From JBPRGH01 sp051418055 (GTDB lineage: Bacteria > Bacteroidota > Bacteroidia > Cytophagales > Cyclobacteriaceae): a DNA stretch of 64,000 nucleotides. Under the pieces are notes generated by a model that did not search any database, was not told the origin of the DNA, and was given only the letters and a program-made list of their open reading frames with translations. The stretch covers positions 73,105-137,104 of the forward strand of contig JBPRGH010000006.1 of NCBI GenBank assembly GCA_051418055.1, written 5' to 3'. The position numbers were made by a program, and so were the translations under genes. Positions 19,108 through 27,427 of the stretch are shown here, piece by piece (position 1 is the first letter of the stretch; each line of letters begins with the position of its first letter).

Positions 19108-20898
19108 ATGGAGCAACCTGAAGGTAATAAACAGAAAATTTCTCTTTCTTCATCAAAACCAAGGCTAAGCTTCTGGCAGATCTGGAACATGAGCTTTGGT
19201 TTTTTAGGGATACAGTTTGGGTTTGCACTACAAAATGCAAATACAAGCCGCATATTTGAAACACTTGGTGCTGACACAAAAAATTTAGCCTTTTACTGGT
19301 TAGCAGCACCATTGACAGGTCTTTTGGTACAACCCATAATAGGTTATTATAGCGACCGGACGTGGCACCCTAAATGGGGCCGCAGAAGACCATTTTTCGC
19401 CATTGGTGCCATACTCGCCTCTGCAGCACTTATTTTTATGCCCAACTCCCCTACCCTTTGGATGGCAATAGGTATGTTATGGATAATGGATGCTTCAATA
19501 AACGTAAGCATGGAACCTTTCCGCGCTTTTGTGGGGGATATGCTCCCACCAGAGCAGCGAACGATGGGTTTTGCCACCCAAAGCTTTTTTATAGGTATTG
19601 GAGCTGTTGTAGCATCTGCATTGCCTTGGATATTTACCAACTGGTTTGGCCTCTCAAATACAGGGGATGCCGTAGGTGAAATCCCGCCATCTGTACATTG
19701 GGCATATTATATAGGGGCAGCTGCTTTCTTTGGAGCTGTGATGTGGACGGTTTTTACTACAAAGGAATATCCGCCAGATGAAGCAGAAAAGCATGGAGAA
19801 AAGGTTCAGGAATCTTACAACCCCCTGAATATCAGATATAAGCCATCTTTTTATTTTAATATTAGTCTTGTTCTATTGGTAATTGCAGGCGCTCTTTCTA
19901 TCTGGTTCTATTTTGCTGGCCTGGATAAAGAACTCTACGTTTTAAGCGGCATATTTGGATTATTTGGAATTTGCTACATGATAGCCGCCTATAATATGTT
20001 CCAGGATTCTTATGATAAAACCCTTGTGCAAATCGTTAGGGATTTTCAGAATATGCCAAAGACAATGGTGCAGCTTGCTTTTGTTCAGTTTTTCAGCTGG
20101 TTTGCCCTATTTTCCATGTGGATTTACACTACTTCAGGGGTAACGAGCCATATCTATGACATGAAGCTTTCATCCCAGGAATTAACTACTTTGGAGGTCA
20201 TCTTTGAAGAGCGGTTAGCCACACTTACGGAGCCTGAATCAATAGCTGATTTTGAAAAGGTGAGAGAAAATATTGATGAATTTAAGCAGGAGTTTGTTAG
20301 TGGAAATGCACTTGCCACAGTAAATGTAAATTTTGTAAAATTCTTCCTTGACGAAAAAAGAACATTTGATCTTGACCACGAATTGGAAGCCAGGCTTTCT
20401 ACTATTCAAAAACAGTACAATGATGGGGCTGACTGGGTTGGGATATTATTTATGATATATAATGGTATTGCAGCCATTGTAGCCTTTCTGATCCCTGTAC
20501 TGGCAAGATTTACCGGACGCAGGGTTACCCATTTGATTGCTTTATTTTGTGGTGGTATAGGTCTGGCATCTTTCTATTTTATTGCAGACCCGGATTGGCT
20601 GATCGTACCTATGATTGGAGTTGGTATAGCCTGGGCTAGTATATTATCCGTCCCTTATGCCATGCTTTCATCTTCACTTCCGGCTAAAAAGATGGGATAT
20701 TATATGGGTATTTTTAACTTCTTTATAGTTATACCTCAAATAGTAGCGGCCAGTATACTCGGTTTTCTTATCACACAGTTCTTTAACAGCGAGTTTATAT
20801 TTGCATTAATAATCGGAGGCGCTTCAATGATCCTTGCCGGTTTGTTGTCCCTTATGGTAGATGATAAAGATGAGGTCCTGATTAAAAATGAAGGTTAA
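19108..20898 (+). CDS. MFS transporter, SLC45/maltose-type, with a large loop insertion
   Basis: Inner-membrane sugar transporter, probably proton-coupled uptake of maltose or maltodextrin, and last in the GH31-GH13-MFS operon. Twelve or so hydrophobic segments are visible, with the loop signature YYSDRTWHPKWGRRRPF between TM2 and TM3. At 596 residues it is longer than the 450-500 expected. The excess is a charged helical stretch of about 85 residues (roughly 352-437, starting HIYDMKLSSQE) in the second half, between membrane segments. Family assignment is clear, while the substrate is inferred from its neighbours. Confidence 0.87.
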   Translation: MEQPEGNKQKISLSSSKPRLSFWQIWNMSFGFLGIQFGFALQNANTSRIFETLGADTKNLAFYWLAAPLTGLLVQPIIGYYSDRTWHPKWGRRRPFFAIGAILASAALIFMPNSPTLWMAIGMLWIMDASINVSMEPFRAFVGDMLPPEQRTMGFATQSFFIGIGAVVASALPWIFTNWFGLSNTGDAVGEIPPSVHWAYYIGAAAFFGAVMWTVFTTKEYPPDEAEKHGEKVQESYNPLNIRYKPSFYFNISLVLLVIAGALSIWFYFAGLDKELYVLSGIFGLFGICYMIAAYNMFQDSYDKTLVQIVRDFQNMPKTMVQLAFVQFFSWFALFSMWIYTTSGVTSHIYDMKLSSQELTTLEVIFEERLATLTEPESIADFEKVRENIDEFKQEFVSGNALATVNVNFVKFFLDEKRTFDLDHELEARLSTIQKQYNDGADWVGILFMIYNGIAAIVAFLIPVLARFTGRRVTHLIALFCGGIGLASFYFIADPDWLIVPMIGVGIAWASILSVPYAMLSSSLPAKKMGYYMGIFNFFIVIPQIVAASILGFLITQFFNSEFIFALIIGGASMILAGLLSLMVDDKDEVLIKNEG

Positions 20899-20911
20899 TT
20901 TCTTTATTATT

Positions 20912-20948
20912 GAGGCAGTCTGCTAAAGAGGCTGCCTCCCTGTTTTTT
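20912..20948 (+). terminator. Intrinsic terminator after the GH31-GH13-MFS operon
   Basis: GAGGCAG and CTGCCTC pair in a 7-base stem around a 13-base loop, followed after a few bases by TTTTTT. It lies 14 bases past the transporter stop and so marks the operon end. It separates the operon from mgsA, which has its own 118-base upstream gap. Confidence 0.75.
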
Positions 20949-21066
20949 ATTTCTGAATTAGTTTTTCTATTGTAAAAGAACTGTTATTTACTCTAAGGAA
21001 ATAAAAATAAGGATTTATTGATCTTAGTATGACCTCCTTATCATAATTATTAACTTATTTAGTATA

Positions 21067-21435
21067 ATGAAAATTGCAATAATTGCCCATGATGGTAAAA
21101 AAGCTGAGATGGTCTCTTTTTTACTAAAGAATAAAACGCTTTTAGATACTGCTGATCTTGTAGCTACCGGTACTACAGGCTCCCATGTTGAAAAGGCAGG
21201 GTTAAATGTTACTAAGCTCCTGTCTGGGCCTCTTGGAGGTGATGCACAAATTGGCGCTATGGCTGCAGAAAAAAAGCTCGATATGATTATCTTTTTCCGT
21301 GATCCTCTTGATAAACATCCACATGAACCAGATGTGCAAATGCTATTAAGGATCTGTGATGTTCACAATATTCCATTAGCGACAAATCCGGCTACAGCTG
21401 AGCTGCTTATAAAAAACAGCACTTTAGAATGGTAA
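21067..21435 (+). CDS. mgsA: Methylglyoxal synthase
   Basis: Converts dihydroxyacetone phosphate to methylglyoxal and phosphate, a bypass of lower glycolysis that recovers phosphate when sugar phosphates accumulate. The 122-residue protein spans the whole MGS fold. Key residues match the Escherichia coli enzyme with a constant offset: Asp59 in GPLGGDAQIG, and His86 and Asp89 in PHEPDV. TGTTGSH is the phosphate-binding segment. It stands alone after the maltodextrin operon, in line with a role as a safety valve during rapid glucan use; that link is inferred. Confidence 0.95.
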   Translation: MKIAIIAHDGKKAEMVSFLLKNKTLLDTADLVATGTTGSHVEKAGLNVTKLLSGPLGGDAQIGAMAAEKKLDMIIFFRDPLDKHPHEPDVQMLLRICDVHNIPLATNPATAELLIKNSTLEW

Positions 21436-21475
21436 TTCGTCCACTGCCGGGGCCAGTTTATTAAGAATTTACAAA

Positions 21476-21502
21476 AAATAAAAAAACCTGCCTAACGGCA
21501 GG
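21476..21502 (-). terminator. Intrinsic terminator after the TPR lipoprotein gene
   Basis: Read leftward, CCTGCC pairs with GGCAGG around a 4-base loop and is followed by a long T run (the A run at 21476-21486 on the forward strand). It lies 22 bases after the stop of the TPR gene and may also act weakly on mgsA transcripts. Confidence 0.8.
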
Positions 21503-21524
21503 CTGTTCTTAAGATTAAGTTTTT

Positions 21525-22127
21525 TTACCTGCAATATTTTTCAAGGAGCTCATCAGCCTGAGCTGAACCTAAAGCTGAAGCTGTTTTAAAATCTGCACAT
21601 GCCTTGGTCTTATTATTTACAGCAAAACGTAATGATCCTCTGGAAAGATATGCATCTGCATAATCTCTGTTTACAGCAATCGCATTATTATAATCTGATA
21701 AAGCTTCCTGGATATTTCCCAGCTTCTGATTGGCACGGCCCCTTATAACATATGCCATCGCATTTTTATCATCAATTTTCAGTGCTTTATCGACATAAAA
21801 AATAGCATTCTCATAATCATCTTCCTGACTATAGTAGTATTTAGCCATACTAAGTAATGCTCTTACATTTTCAGGGTCATTCTTTAGCACATGTCTATAA
21901 TCCTGAACAGCTTGATCATACTGCCCAAGCTCTTCATAAGCCCTTCCCCTGTTGTAAATTGATTTAAGATGTTCCGGATTCAGATTTATGTACTCATTAT
22001 AAGACTCTATAGCCTTTTTATATTCTCCTCTCTCATAATATTTATCTCCCAGGTCAGAGCGTTCATCTTTACATCCGGAGAGAATAAGAAATAATATCCC
22101 TATTAGAAATAATTGTTTTTTAATCAT
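21525..22127 (-). CDS. TPR-repeat lipoprotein
   Basis: A 200-residue envelope lipoprotein with lipobox LSGC. Nearly all of the rest is tetratricopeptide repeats, about five units with the consensus spacing (YYERGEYKKAIESYNEYINLNPE, YNRGRAYEELGQYDQAVQDY, and so on). TPR arrays bind partner proteins, but no partner is visible here. It ends with a single Cys-Arg. The neighbour at 22155 is transcribed the same way with a 27-base gap, so the two may be co-transcribed. No specific function can be assigned. Confidence 0.85.
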   Translation of the reverse strand: MIKKQLFLIGILFLILSGCKDERSDLGDKYYERGEYKKAIESYNEYINLNPEHLKSIYNRGRAYEELGQYDQAVQDYRHVLKNDPENVRALLSMAKYYYSQEDDYENAIFYVDKALKIDDKNAMAYVIRGRANQKLGNIQEALSDYNNAIAVNRDYADAYLSRGSLRFAVNNKTKACADFKTASALGSAQADELLEKYCR

Positions 22128-22154
22128 TAGTAAAAATTCAAAAAAATTAATGTG

Positions 22155-22973
22155 TTAATAAACCTGCAGGTCATTTTTCAAGCCTTCATGGCTGATCAGC
22201 TCAACGGCAGCCTTTCCTATAAACATATTGGCATCGACCCTTACAGGTATTTTATTTTCATCAGCTGAAATATAAGCAGTAATAGAATTTTCGCCATTAA
22301 ATATCTTGTTTTCAGGCATTATAGGAATAAGCTTATGGCACTGGATCTTACCAACTCTGGTATTCACTTCTTCCAGGCCACCATAAATCACCTCAAGGTT
22401 ATAAAATGTATCTTCAAAAAATCCATCCATAGAAAAAGTGGAGCCTTCAGGGATAGTGTCAAAATCAAAAGCCCTTAAATACAGATAACCACTTAACATA
22501 CTCCTGATATTATCCGGAGCAGCATAATACATAGGCTCTTTGAATTCACCGGTTTTATTGTTTACCGTTTTTACTTCAATATTATTTGTATTATGGTCAA
22601 ATCTGGTAATCTCATTTTTCCTGTACCTGCCTTCTTTAATATTCCTGTAAAACATATGAGGCACAAGCGCTGCCGTATCTACATATTCCCCCCAATGATC
22701 ATCCACCTGGGCAATCCAGTCGATCATGCCACTTGTTTTTCCATAGACATCAATTTTATAACTTTCCCTGTAGTTGACCCTATACATTTTAGGATTGATT
22801 TTCATCATCCCTTTTCCAATAGTAATAAAGCCATAGGTCATTTTATACTCCAGCACTTCTCCCCTTCCAAAACTTTCATGAGGCACATGGATATAATTTG
22901 CATTATCATTGATAACTAAAAAACCACTACCAATTATTAAAATCCCTACTAAGGCAATTACATATTTTGACAT
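22155..22973 (-). CDS. DUF3108 domain protein
   Basis: Conserved exported protein of unknown role. ATG at 22973 (MSKYVIALVG) is chosen because it opens a clean signal peptide or membrane anchor. A longer frame to 23030 would run into dapD. The mature part reads GRGEVLEYKMTYGFITIGKGMM, the hallmark opening of DUF3108, and continues as beta strands to the end. Members are widespread in Bacteroidota and Proteobacteria and are thought to be periplasmic or envelope associated, without known activity. It lies 43 bases downstream of dapD on the same strand. Confidence 0.85.
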   Translation of the reverse strand: MSKYVIALVGILIIGSGFLVINDNANYIHVPHESFGRGEVLEYKMTYGFITIGKGMMKINPKMYRVNYRESYKIDVYGKTSGMIDWIAQVDDHWGEYVDTAALVPHMFYRNIKEGRYRKNEITRFDHNTNNIEVKTVNNKTGEFKEPMYYAAPDNIRSMLSGYLYLRAFDFDTIPEGSTFSMDGFFEDTFYNLEVIYGGLEEVNTRVGKIQCHKLIPIMPENKIFNGENSITAYISADENKIPVRVDANMFIGKAAVELISHEGLKNDLQVY

Positions 22974-23016
22974 ACAGAAGTTTTTGTGAATTTTCTGACA
23001 AAAGAAATGCCAAACT

Positions 23017-23829
23017 CTATACAGCCACACTATTTTCTCTTAAAGCTTCATTTAAAGAAGTTTTGAGGTCTGTACTGGCTTTACGTTTTCCTATTATTAA
23101 AGCACATGGGACCTGGTACTCTCCGGCGGCAAATTTCTTTGTATATGAACCGGGAATAACAACAGAACGTTCCGGAACATATCCTTTATTTTCTACAGGT
23201 TCAGGCCCGGTGACATCAATAATTTTACTGCTTGCAGTTAATGTAACATTAGCGCCTAATACGGCTTCTTTACCTATCCTGACCCCCTCTACAAGGATAC
23301 AGCGGCTCCCTATAAACGCTCCATCCTCTACAATTACCGGCGCTGCCTGTACAGGCTCCAAAACCCCACCTATACCAACACCCCCACTCAGATGTACATT
23401 TTTCCCTATCTGGGCACAACTTCCTACAGTTGCCCATGTATCAACCATGGTTCCTTCGTCAACATAAGCACCAATATTAACATAAGAAGGCATCATTACC
23501 ACACCTTTACTCACATAAGCTCCATAACGCGCAATTGCATGAGGTACTACCCGGATACCCTTCTCTGCATATCCCTTTTTCAGGGCTATTTTATCATGAA
23601 ATTCAAACGGCCCCACCTCTATTGTTTCCATCTTCTGAATAGGAAAATATAGGATAACTGCCTTCTTTACCCAGTCATTTACCTGCCACCCATCAGCCGT
23701 TGGCGATGCAGTCCTTAAATTTCCTGCATCTAATTGCCCCAGCACCTCACGTATTGCACCCTGGGTATTTTTTTCTTTTAATAATTCCCTGTTTTCCCAG
23801 GCCGATTCAATTATTTGTTGTAATTCCAT
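23017..23829 (-). CDS. dapD: 2,3,4,5-tetrahydropyridine-2,6-dicarboxylate N-succinyltransferase
   Basis: Succinylates tetrahydrodipicolinate in the lysine/meso-diaminopimelate pathway, supplying peptidoglycan and lysine. The 270-residue length is standard. The N-terminal helical domain (1-95) is followed by a left-handed beta-helix of hexapeptide repeats (for example IGAYVDEGTMVDTWATVGS, IGKNVHLSGGVGIGGVLEP) and a C-terminal strand region. The conserved segment SCAQIGKNVHLSGG and the glycine-rich GVGIGGVLEP mark DapD specifically. No other dap gene is adjacent. Confidence 0.96.
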   Translation of the reverse strand: MELQQIIESAWENRELLKEKNTQGAIREVLGQLDAGNLRTASPTADGWQVNDWVKKAVILYFPIQKMETIEVGPFEFHDKIALKKGYAEKGIRVVPHAIARYGAYVSKGVVMMPSYVNIGAYVDEGTMVDTWATVGSCAQIGKNVHLSGGVGIGGVLEPVQAAPVIVEDGAFIGSRCILVEGVRIGKEAVLGANVTLTASSKIIDVTGPEPVENKGYVPERSVVIPGSYTKKFAAGEYQVPCALIIGKRKASTDLKTSLNEALRENSVAV

Positions 23830-23920
23830 TAGTCTTTGTTGATTGAACCGTAAATTTAATGAAATTAGAATTTAGATGGTAGGTCCTGTTATTTGAGATC
23901 TTATAAAGTCAAGCAAACAA

Positions 23921-25021
23921 ATGAATTATAAAATTGCCATAGCTTCAATACTAAAACCTGTAGATGAGACAAGAATGTATCATAAGATAGGACGTTCATT
24001 AAGCAAGGCCGGTCATGAGGTGCATATTGCCGGATTTAAAGGTCATTCAAAATCAAATGATATAAAACTTTATCCCCTCTTCTTCTTCAAGCGACTCAGC
24101 TTTAAAAGAGTAATGGCTCCGGTAAAACTTTTTCGATGGTTACGGAATTTCAAACCTGACATTATAATTATTACAACTCATGAATTATTGTGGATGGCTT
24201 ATATTTATAAAGCTCTTTACTCCTGTAAAATCATTTATGACATACGTGAGAACTATTACCTCAATATCAAGCTGACAGATGCTTTTCCTTCTTTATTACG
24301 AAGTTTAATTGCAGAGTATGTCCGATTGACAGAGAGGGTAGCTATAAAAAAAATAGATTTTCTCCTTTTAGCGGAAGAAGGATATCAGGAAGAGATCAGT
24401 TATATTAAAAAGAATTTTGTGGTATTGGAAAACAAAACCCTTATCTCCTCACCCCCATCAAAAGAAACCAGAAGAGATCAAAAAATAAAGCTTCTATTTA
24501 CAGGAACAATAGCTGAAAGCACGGGGATATTTGAATGTATAGAAATGGCTAAACAAATGCAGATGCTTGAGAATAAAATCGCTTTCACAATAGCCGGAAT
24601 GTGTCATATGCCATCTGTTTACAGAAAACTAAAAAATGAGGTTGATAGCCATCAATGGATAACCCTTATTGGGGGTCATCACCCAGTCGAACATTCACGT
24701 ATATTAGAACTTATATCAACACATGACGCAGCATTTCTTTATTATCCTTCAATCGAGTTGGTAAAAAATAAAATGCCGACAAAACTATATGAATATCTTG
24801 CATATAACATTCCGATTTTATTGCAGCAACATGAGAAATGGATTTCATTTGCGGGTAATTATAATGCCGCTATCCCTGTAGATTCGAAGACTTTTGAGGC
24901 ACAAATAACTCTCGATAAGTTAAAAGAACAAGCATTTTACACCAAAAAACCAAGTAAAGAAGTTTTATGGATTGAAGAGGAAGAGAAGTTATTGAAAGCT
25001 ATTGATAAAATAACCGGTTAA
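23921..25021 (+). CDS. Glycosyltransferase, GT4-like
   Basis: Probable retaining glycosyltransferase with two Rossmann-like domains. The N-terminal acceptor domain begins with IAIASILKPVDETRMYHKIGRSLSKAGHEVHIAGF, and the C-terminal donor domain includes KLLFTGTIAESTGIFECI and the late acidic segment KNKMPTKLYEYLAYNIPI, which fits the nucleotide-sugar site of GT4. The 366-residue length is normal. It is isolated, so neither donor nor product (exopolysaccharide, lipopolysaccharide or glycoprotein) can be named. It opens 91 bases from divergent dapD. Confidence 0.82.
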   Translation: MNYKIAIASILKPVDETRMYHKIGRSLSKAGHEVHIAGFKGHSKSNDIKLYPLFFFKRLSFKRVMAPVKLFRWLRNFKPDIIIITTHELLWMAYIYKALYSCKIIYDIRENYYLNIKLTDAFPSLLRSLIAEYVRLTERVAIKKIDFLLLAEEGYQEEISYIKKNFVVLENKTLISSPPSKETRRDQKIKLLFTGTIAESTGIFECIEMAKQMQMLENKIAFTIAGMCHMPSVYRKLKNEVDSHQWITLIGGHHPVEHSRILELISTHDAAFLYYPSIELVKNKMPTKLYEYLAYNIPILLQQHEKWISFAGNYNAAIPVDSKTFEAQITLDKLKEQAFYTKKPSKEVLWIEEEEKLLKAIDKITG

Positions 25022-25076
25022 CAATAACAGCATTTATTCCCTGGAATTACTTTACTATTACAGCAGTTATTACCGT

Positions 25077-25376
25077 ATGAGTAAAGTAGCTCAATTTATT
25101 TTTCACGGCTCACTAAATGATTTTCTTAAAAAAGGGATCATCTGTAAAAGATGCAGTTGAAGCTATACAATTATAATTTTTACCTCTGGATGTGGAACTC
25201 CAATTATAATAAAAGAAGTACCCAAAGAAGAAGTAAAGGATATGCTTCCTCCAAAAACGAAACAATTTTTTGATGAATTCTATCAATGCAGCAACTGTAA
25301 GCTGGTCTACTGGAAAGGATCACATTATGAAAAGATGATGCAAACTATTGAAGCAATAACAGGTAATTATTGTTAA
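25077..25376 (+). pseudogene. Decayed Mut7-C (ubiquitin/RNase-domain) gene
   Basis: Remnant of a gene for a Mut7-C protein, normally about 230-250 residues. The first part (KVAQFIFHGSLNDFLKK) matches the start of the Mut7-C ubiquitin-like domain, and its continuation GSSVKDAVEAI is found only after a frame shift near the A/G run at 25128-25136. The last part encodes the C-terminal treble-clef region, with CGTP, EVKDMLPPKTK, a CSNC pair and VYWKGSHYEKM, ending at TAA 25374. About 150 residues between are missing, and the original frame meets TGA at 25158. Deletion plus frame shift point to a dead gene. It fills most of the gap between the glycosyltransferase and the FecR gene. Confidence 0.75.
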
Positions 25377-25402
25377 TTTTGTGCTTTAAGAAACTTTGAA
25401 AA

Positions 25403-25978
25403 ATGAAGGTCCTGCGTAATTATTTATTTCTTTTCATATTTATCACCACAGCCTGCTCTGAGGTAGAAATAAAAACGGCTAATGGTTTTGAGCTGGTAAA
25501 ATTACCAGATAGCACTTATGTGTTTTTGAATAAAAACAGCTCATTGACTTATAATGAGAACTTTAATGACCGTCAGGTAAAACTTGAAGGTGAAGCATTT
25601 TTTGATGTTACTAAAGGGGAGGATCCTTTTATAGTAAAAACCTCATTAAGTGAAATAACAGTATTAGGCACAACATTTAGTGTACGATCTACGGACAATG
25701 ACCTGAAAGTACAGGTTAAAAAAGGAACGGTGGAAGTTAAAGCAAAAGATCAGGTGGAAAAATTACAGCCAGGCCAGCAGGTTTCTATAGCTAATAATAA
25801 ACTAAAGAAATCAAAAGCTGATCTTGATTATGAGGTTTGGCTTTCTGCAATGCACATTGAACTTCATAAATTAGGCAAAGAGTTCAGACGTGGAGCAAAA
25901 GCTTTTAGGAAAGATTCGAGAAGAATTGGAAATGCATTAAAAAAAGAAGCTCAAAAGCTTAAGAAGGACCTAAAGTAA
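25403..25978 (+). CDS. FecR-domain lipoprotein without sensor partner
   Basis: The 191-residue protein has lipobox ITTAC followed by a FecR-type beta domain (residues about 22-130): LPDSTYVFLNKNSSLTYNENF, VKLEGEAFFDV, FIVKTSLSEITVLGTTFSV. In normal FecR anti-sigma factors this domain is periplasmic and is preceded by a cytoplasmic sigma-binding part and one membrane helix. Both are replaced here by a lipid anchor. The C-terminal 45 residues are a lysine/arginine-rich helix. No sigma factor or TonB receptor is adjacent. A -7-like TAATTTTG lies at 25374-25381. It may be a stand-alone sensor or structural protein; the function is unknown. Confidence 0.8.
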   Translation: MKVLRNYLFLFIFITTACSEVEIKTANGFELVKLPDSTYVFLNKNSSLTYNENFNDRQVKLEGEAFFDVTKGEDPFIVKTSLSEITVLGTTFSVRSTDNDLKVQVKKGTVEVKAKDQVEKLQPGQQVSIANNKLKKSKADLDYEVWLSAMHIELHKLGKEFRRGAKAFRKDSRRIGNALKKEAQKLKKDLK

Positions 25979-26236
25979 AAACTGCAACTTAATTTCACCA
26001 ACTTTCATTTAATTCCTTTTCAAAATACTTAACAATTAGAATAGGGAACAGACATCTATTTATTCCCTTCATTTTCAACTAATTATAACTAACATAAGTT
26101 ATATTTCATTGAATTATACCTTCATCTACAGGAACCATCTTGTGTTTTTAGAAGATATATTTAAGTTTTTCACTAAACATTATAAATAAAAATTTGTAAA
26201 TACTGTAAATAATGGTTTTACAAAAATTATAATGTT

Positions 26237-26755
26237 ATGGATATGAAGAGATGGAAAATTTTAAGTTTTATTTGTTTAGCCTTTGTTATTGCTGCTTGTG
26301 ATGATGATGATGCTCCCATGGTGGATACTGTAGACCGGGATGATATGTTTAATGAATTTGACAACACAACATTTTTTGAAGATCGTGATATAGATGGGGA
26401 TAATAATTTTAACGAAACAGAATTCAATCAGAGCTTCTTTGATGCTTTTGATTTAGATAATGACGGATTTATACAGGAAGATGAATTGAATACGTCAAGA
26501 GAGGATTTTCGCGCGAGTACTGCTGTCCCTTTTGGTGGATTAGATGCTAATGATGACCAGCGACTGGATATGGATGAATTCAGAGCTGATTTTCAATCTA
26601 ATGATTTTAATGCAACATTTGACCGTGATACAGATGGTGGTATATCGGCCAGAGAATTTAGTGATGGTGCATTTGAACGGTTTGACGATGATGGTGATGG
26701 GGTAGTTCAAAATTTACGATTCAGACCTATGTTCGACAGGCATTTTGTACGTTAA
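26237..26755 (+). CDS. EF-hand calcium-binding lipoprotein
   Basis: A 172-residue lipoprotein (lipobox AAC, Cys21, then a run of aspartates) with five EF-hand loops. Residues 51-62, 72-83, 103-114 and 129-140 are canonical, with Asp at 1, 3 and 5 (or Asn) and Glu at 12. The fifth at 150-161 keeps the aspartates but has Arg at position 12 and is probably weak. Calcium binding in the periplasm or at the surface is expected from the loops. The role is unknown. The preceding 258-base gap holds nothing recognisable. A strong terminator follows. Confidence 0.85.
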   Translation: MDMKRWKILSFICLAFVIAACDDDDAPMVDTVDRDDMFNEFDNTTFFEDRDIDGDNNFNETEFNQSFFDAFDLDNDGFIQEDELNTSREDFRASTAVPFGGLDANDDQRLDMDEFRADFQSNDFNATFDRDTDGGISAREFSDGAFERFDDDGDGVVQNLRFRPMFDRHFVR

Positions 26756-26776
26756 TATTTTTAATAAATAATTATA

Positions 26777-26808
26777 AAATCCTCTTGTAAAAACAGGAGG
26801 ATTTTTTT
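26777..26808 (+). terminator. Intrinsic terminator after the EF-hand gene
   Basis: An 11-base stem (AAATCCTCTTG with CAGGAGGATTT, one G-T pair), 6-base loop and a T run. It lies 22 bases past the EF-hand stop. Confidence 0.88.
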
Positions 26809-26855
26809 GTTCCAACCTATTAAGCTCTTTCGGTAAGTTATGCAGTCATGCACAC

Positions 26856-27317
26856 TTATCTCAACTCATCAAAACTATATTTGGCCAAAGACCAGAATTG
26901 ATCAAGAACAATTATCCTGGATTTAAAAAAAGAAATGAGCTCCGGCCAGTGCTCCCGATTAAATACACTCAGACCTTTCTTCTCCTGATAGATCCTGCTG
27001 ATGATTTTTTCTGTATCTTCCGGCACATGCAGCTGCCAGTTCCATTTGTAACCGGTTATATCTTCTAAAATATTTTTTTGATCCAGAAAATGCTGATAAA
27101 ACAGCTCCTGAATTTCCAGGTCATTATGTGTAAGATAGATCCCTGCTATAGCTGATTTTCGCCCAGTTTCGAGCTTAAACTGTACATGTTTAAACCCGCT
27201 TTTATAATTTATCCAATTGATCTCATCTCCGTCAGCCGAAGGCACTGGAGCCATATACCTGCCAAAAACAGTCCAGAATTCATGTCGTATCTGAGAAGCC
27301 TCTTCGCGTCTATACAT
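26856..27317 (-). CDS. DUF4268 domain protein
   Basis: Conserved 153-residue protein. Its N-terminus (REEASQIRHEFWTVFGRYM) is the typical opening of DUF4268 domains, which in longer proteins sit at the C-terminus of nuclease-like proteins and are also found alone in Bacteroidota. No membrane segment or signal is seen, so it is probably cytoplasmic. It is a single-gene unit, convergent with the EF-hand gene. The activity is unknown. Confidence 0.8.
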   Translation of the reverse strand: MYRREEASQIRHEFWTVFGRYMAPVPSADGDEINWINYKSGFKHVQFKLETGRKSAIAGIYLTHNDLEIQELFYQHFLDQKNILEDITGYKWNWQLHVPEDTEKIISRIYQEKKGLSVFNREHWPELISFFKSRIIVLDQFWSLAKYSFDELR

Positions 27318-27427
27318 AAATTGTCTTGAATCTTGAGTAGTTAGTAATTAGCTGAGAAACATATAGCCAGCGAATATTACTTGCATTAGATGATATTAGA
27401 TACTAATTTGAATTAAAATTTTTGATC

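Noticed and set aside
22974..23030. N-terminal extension of the DUF3108 protein reaching into dapD
   Set aside because: The extension overlaps dapD and delays the signal peptide by 19 residues; ATG 22973 gives a normal exported protein.
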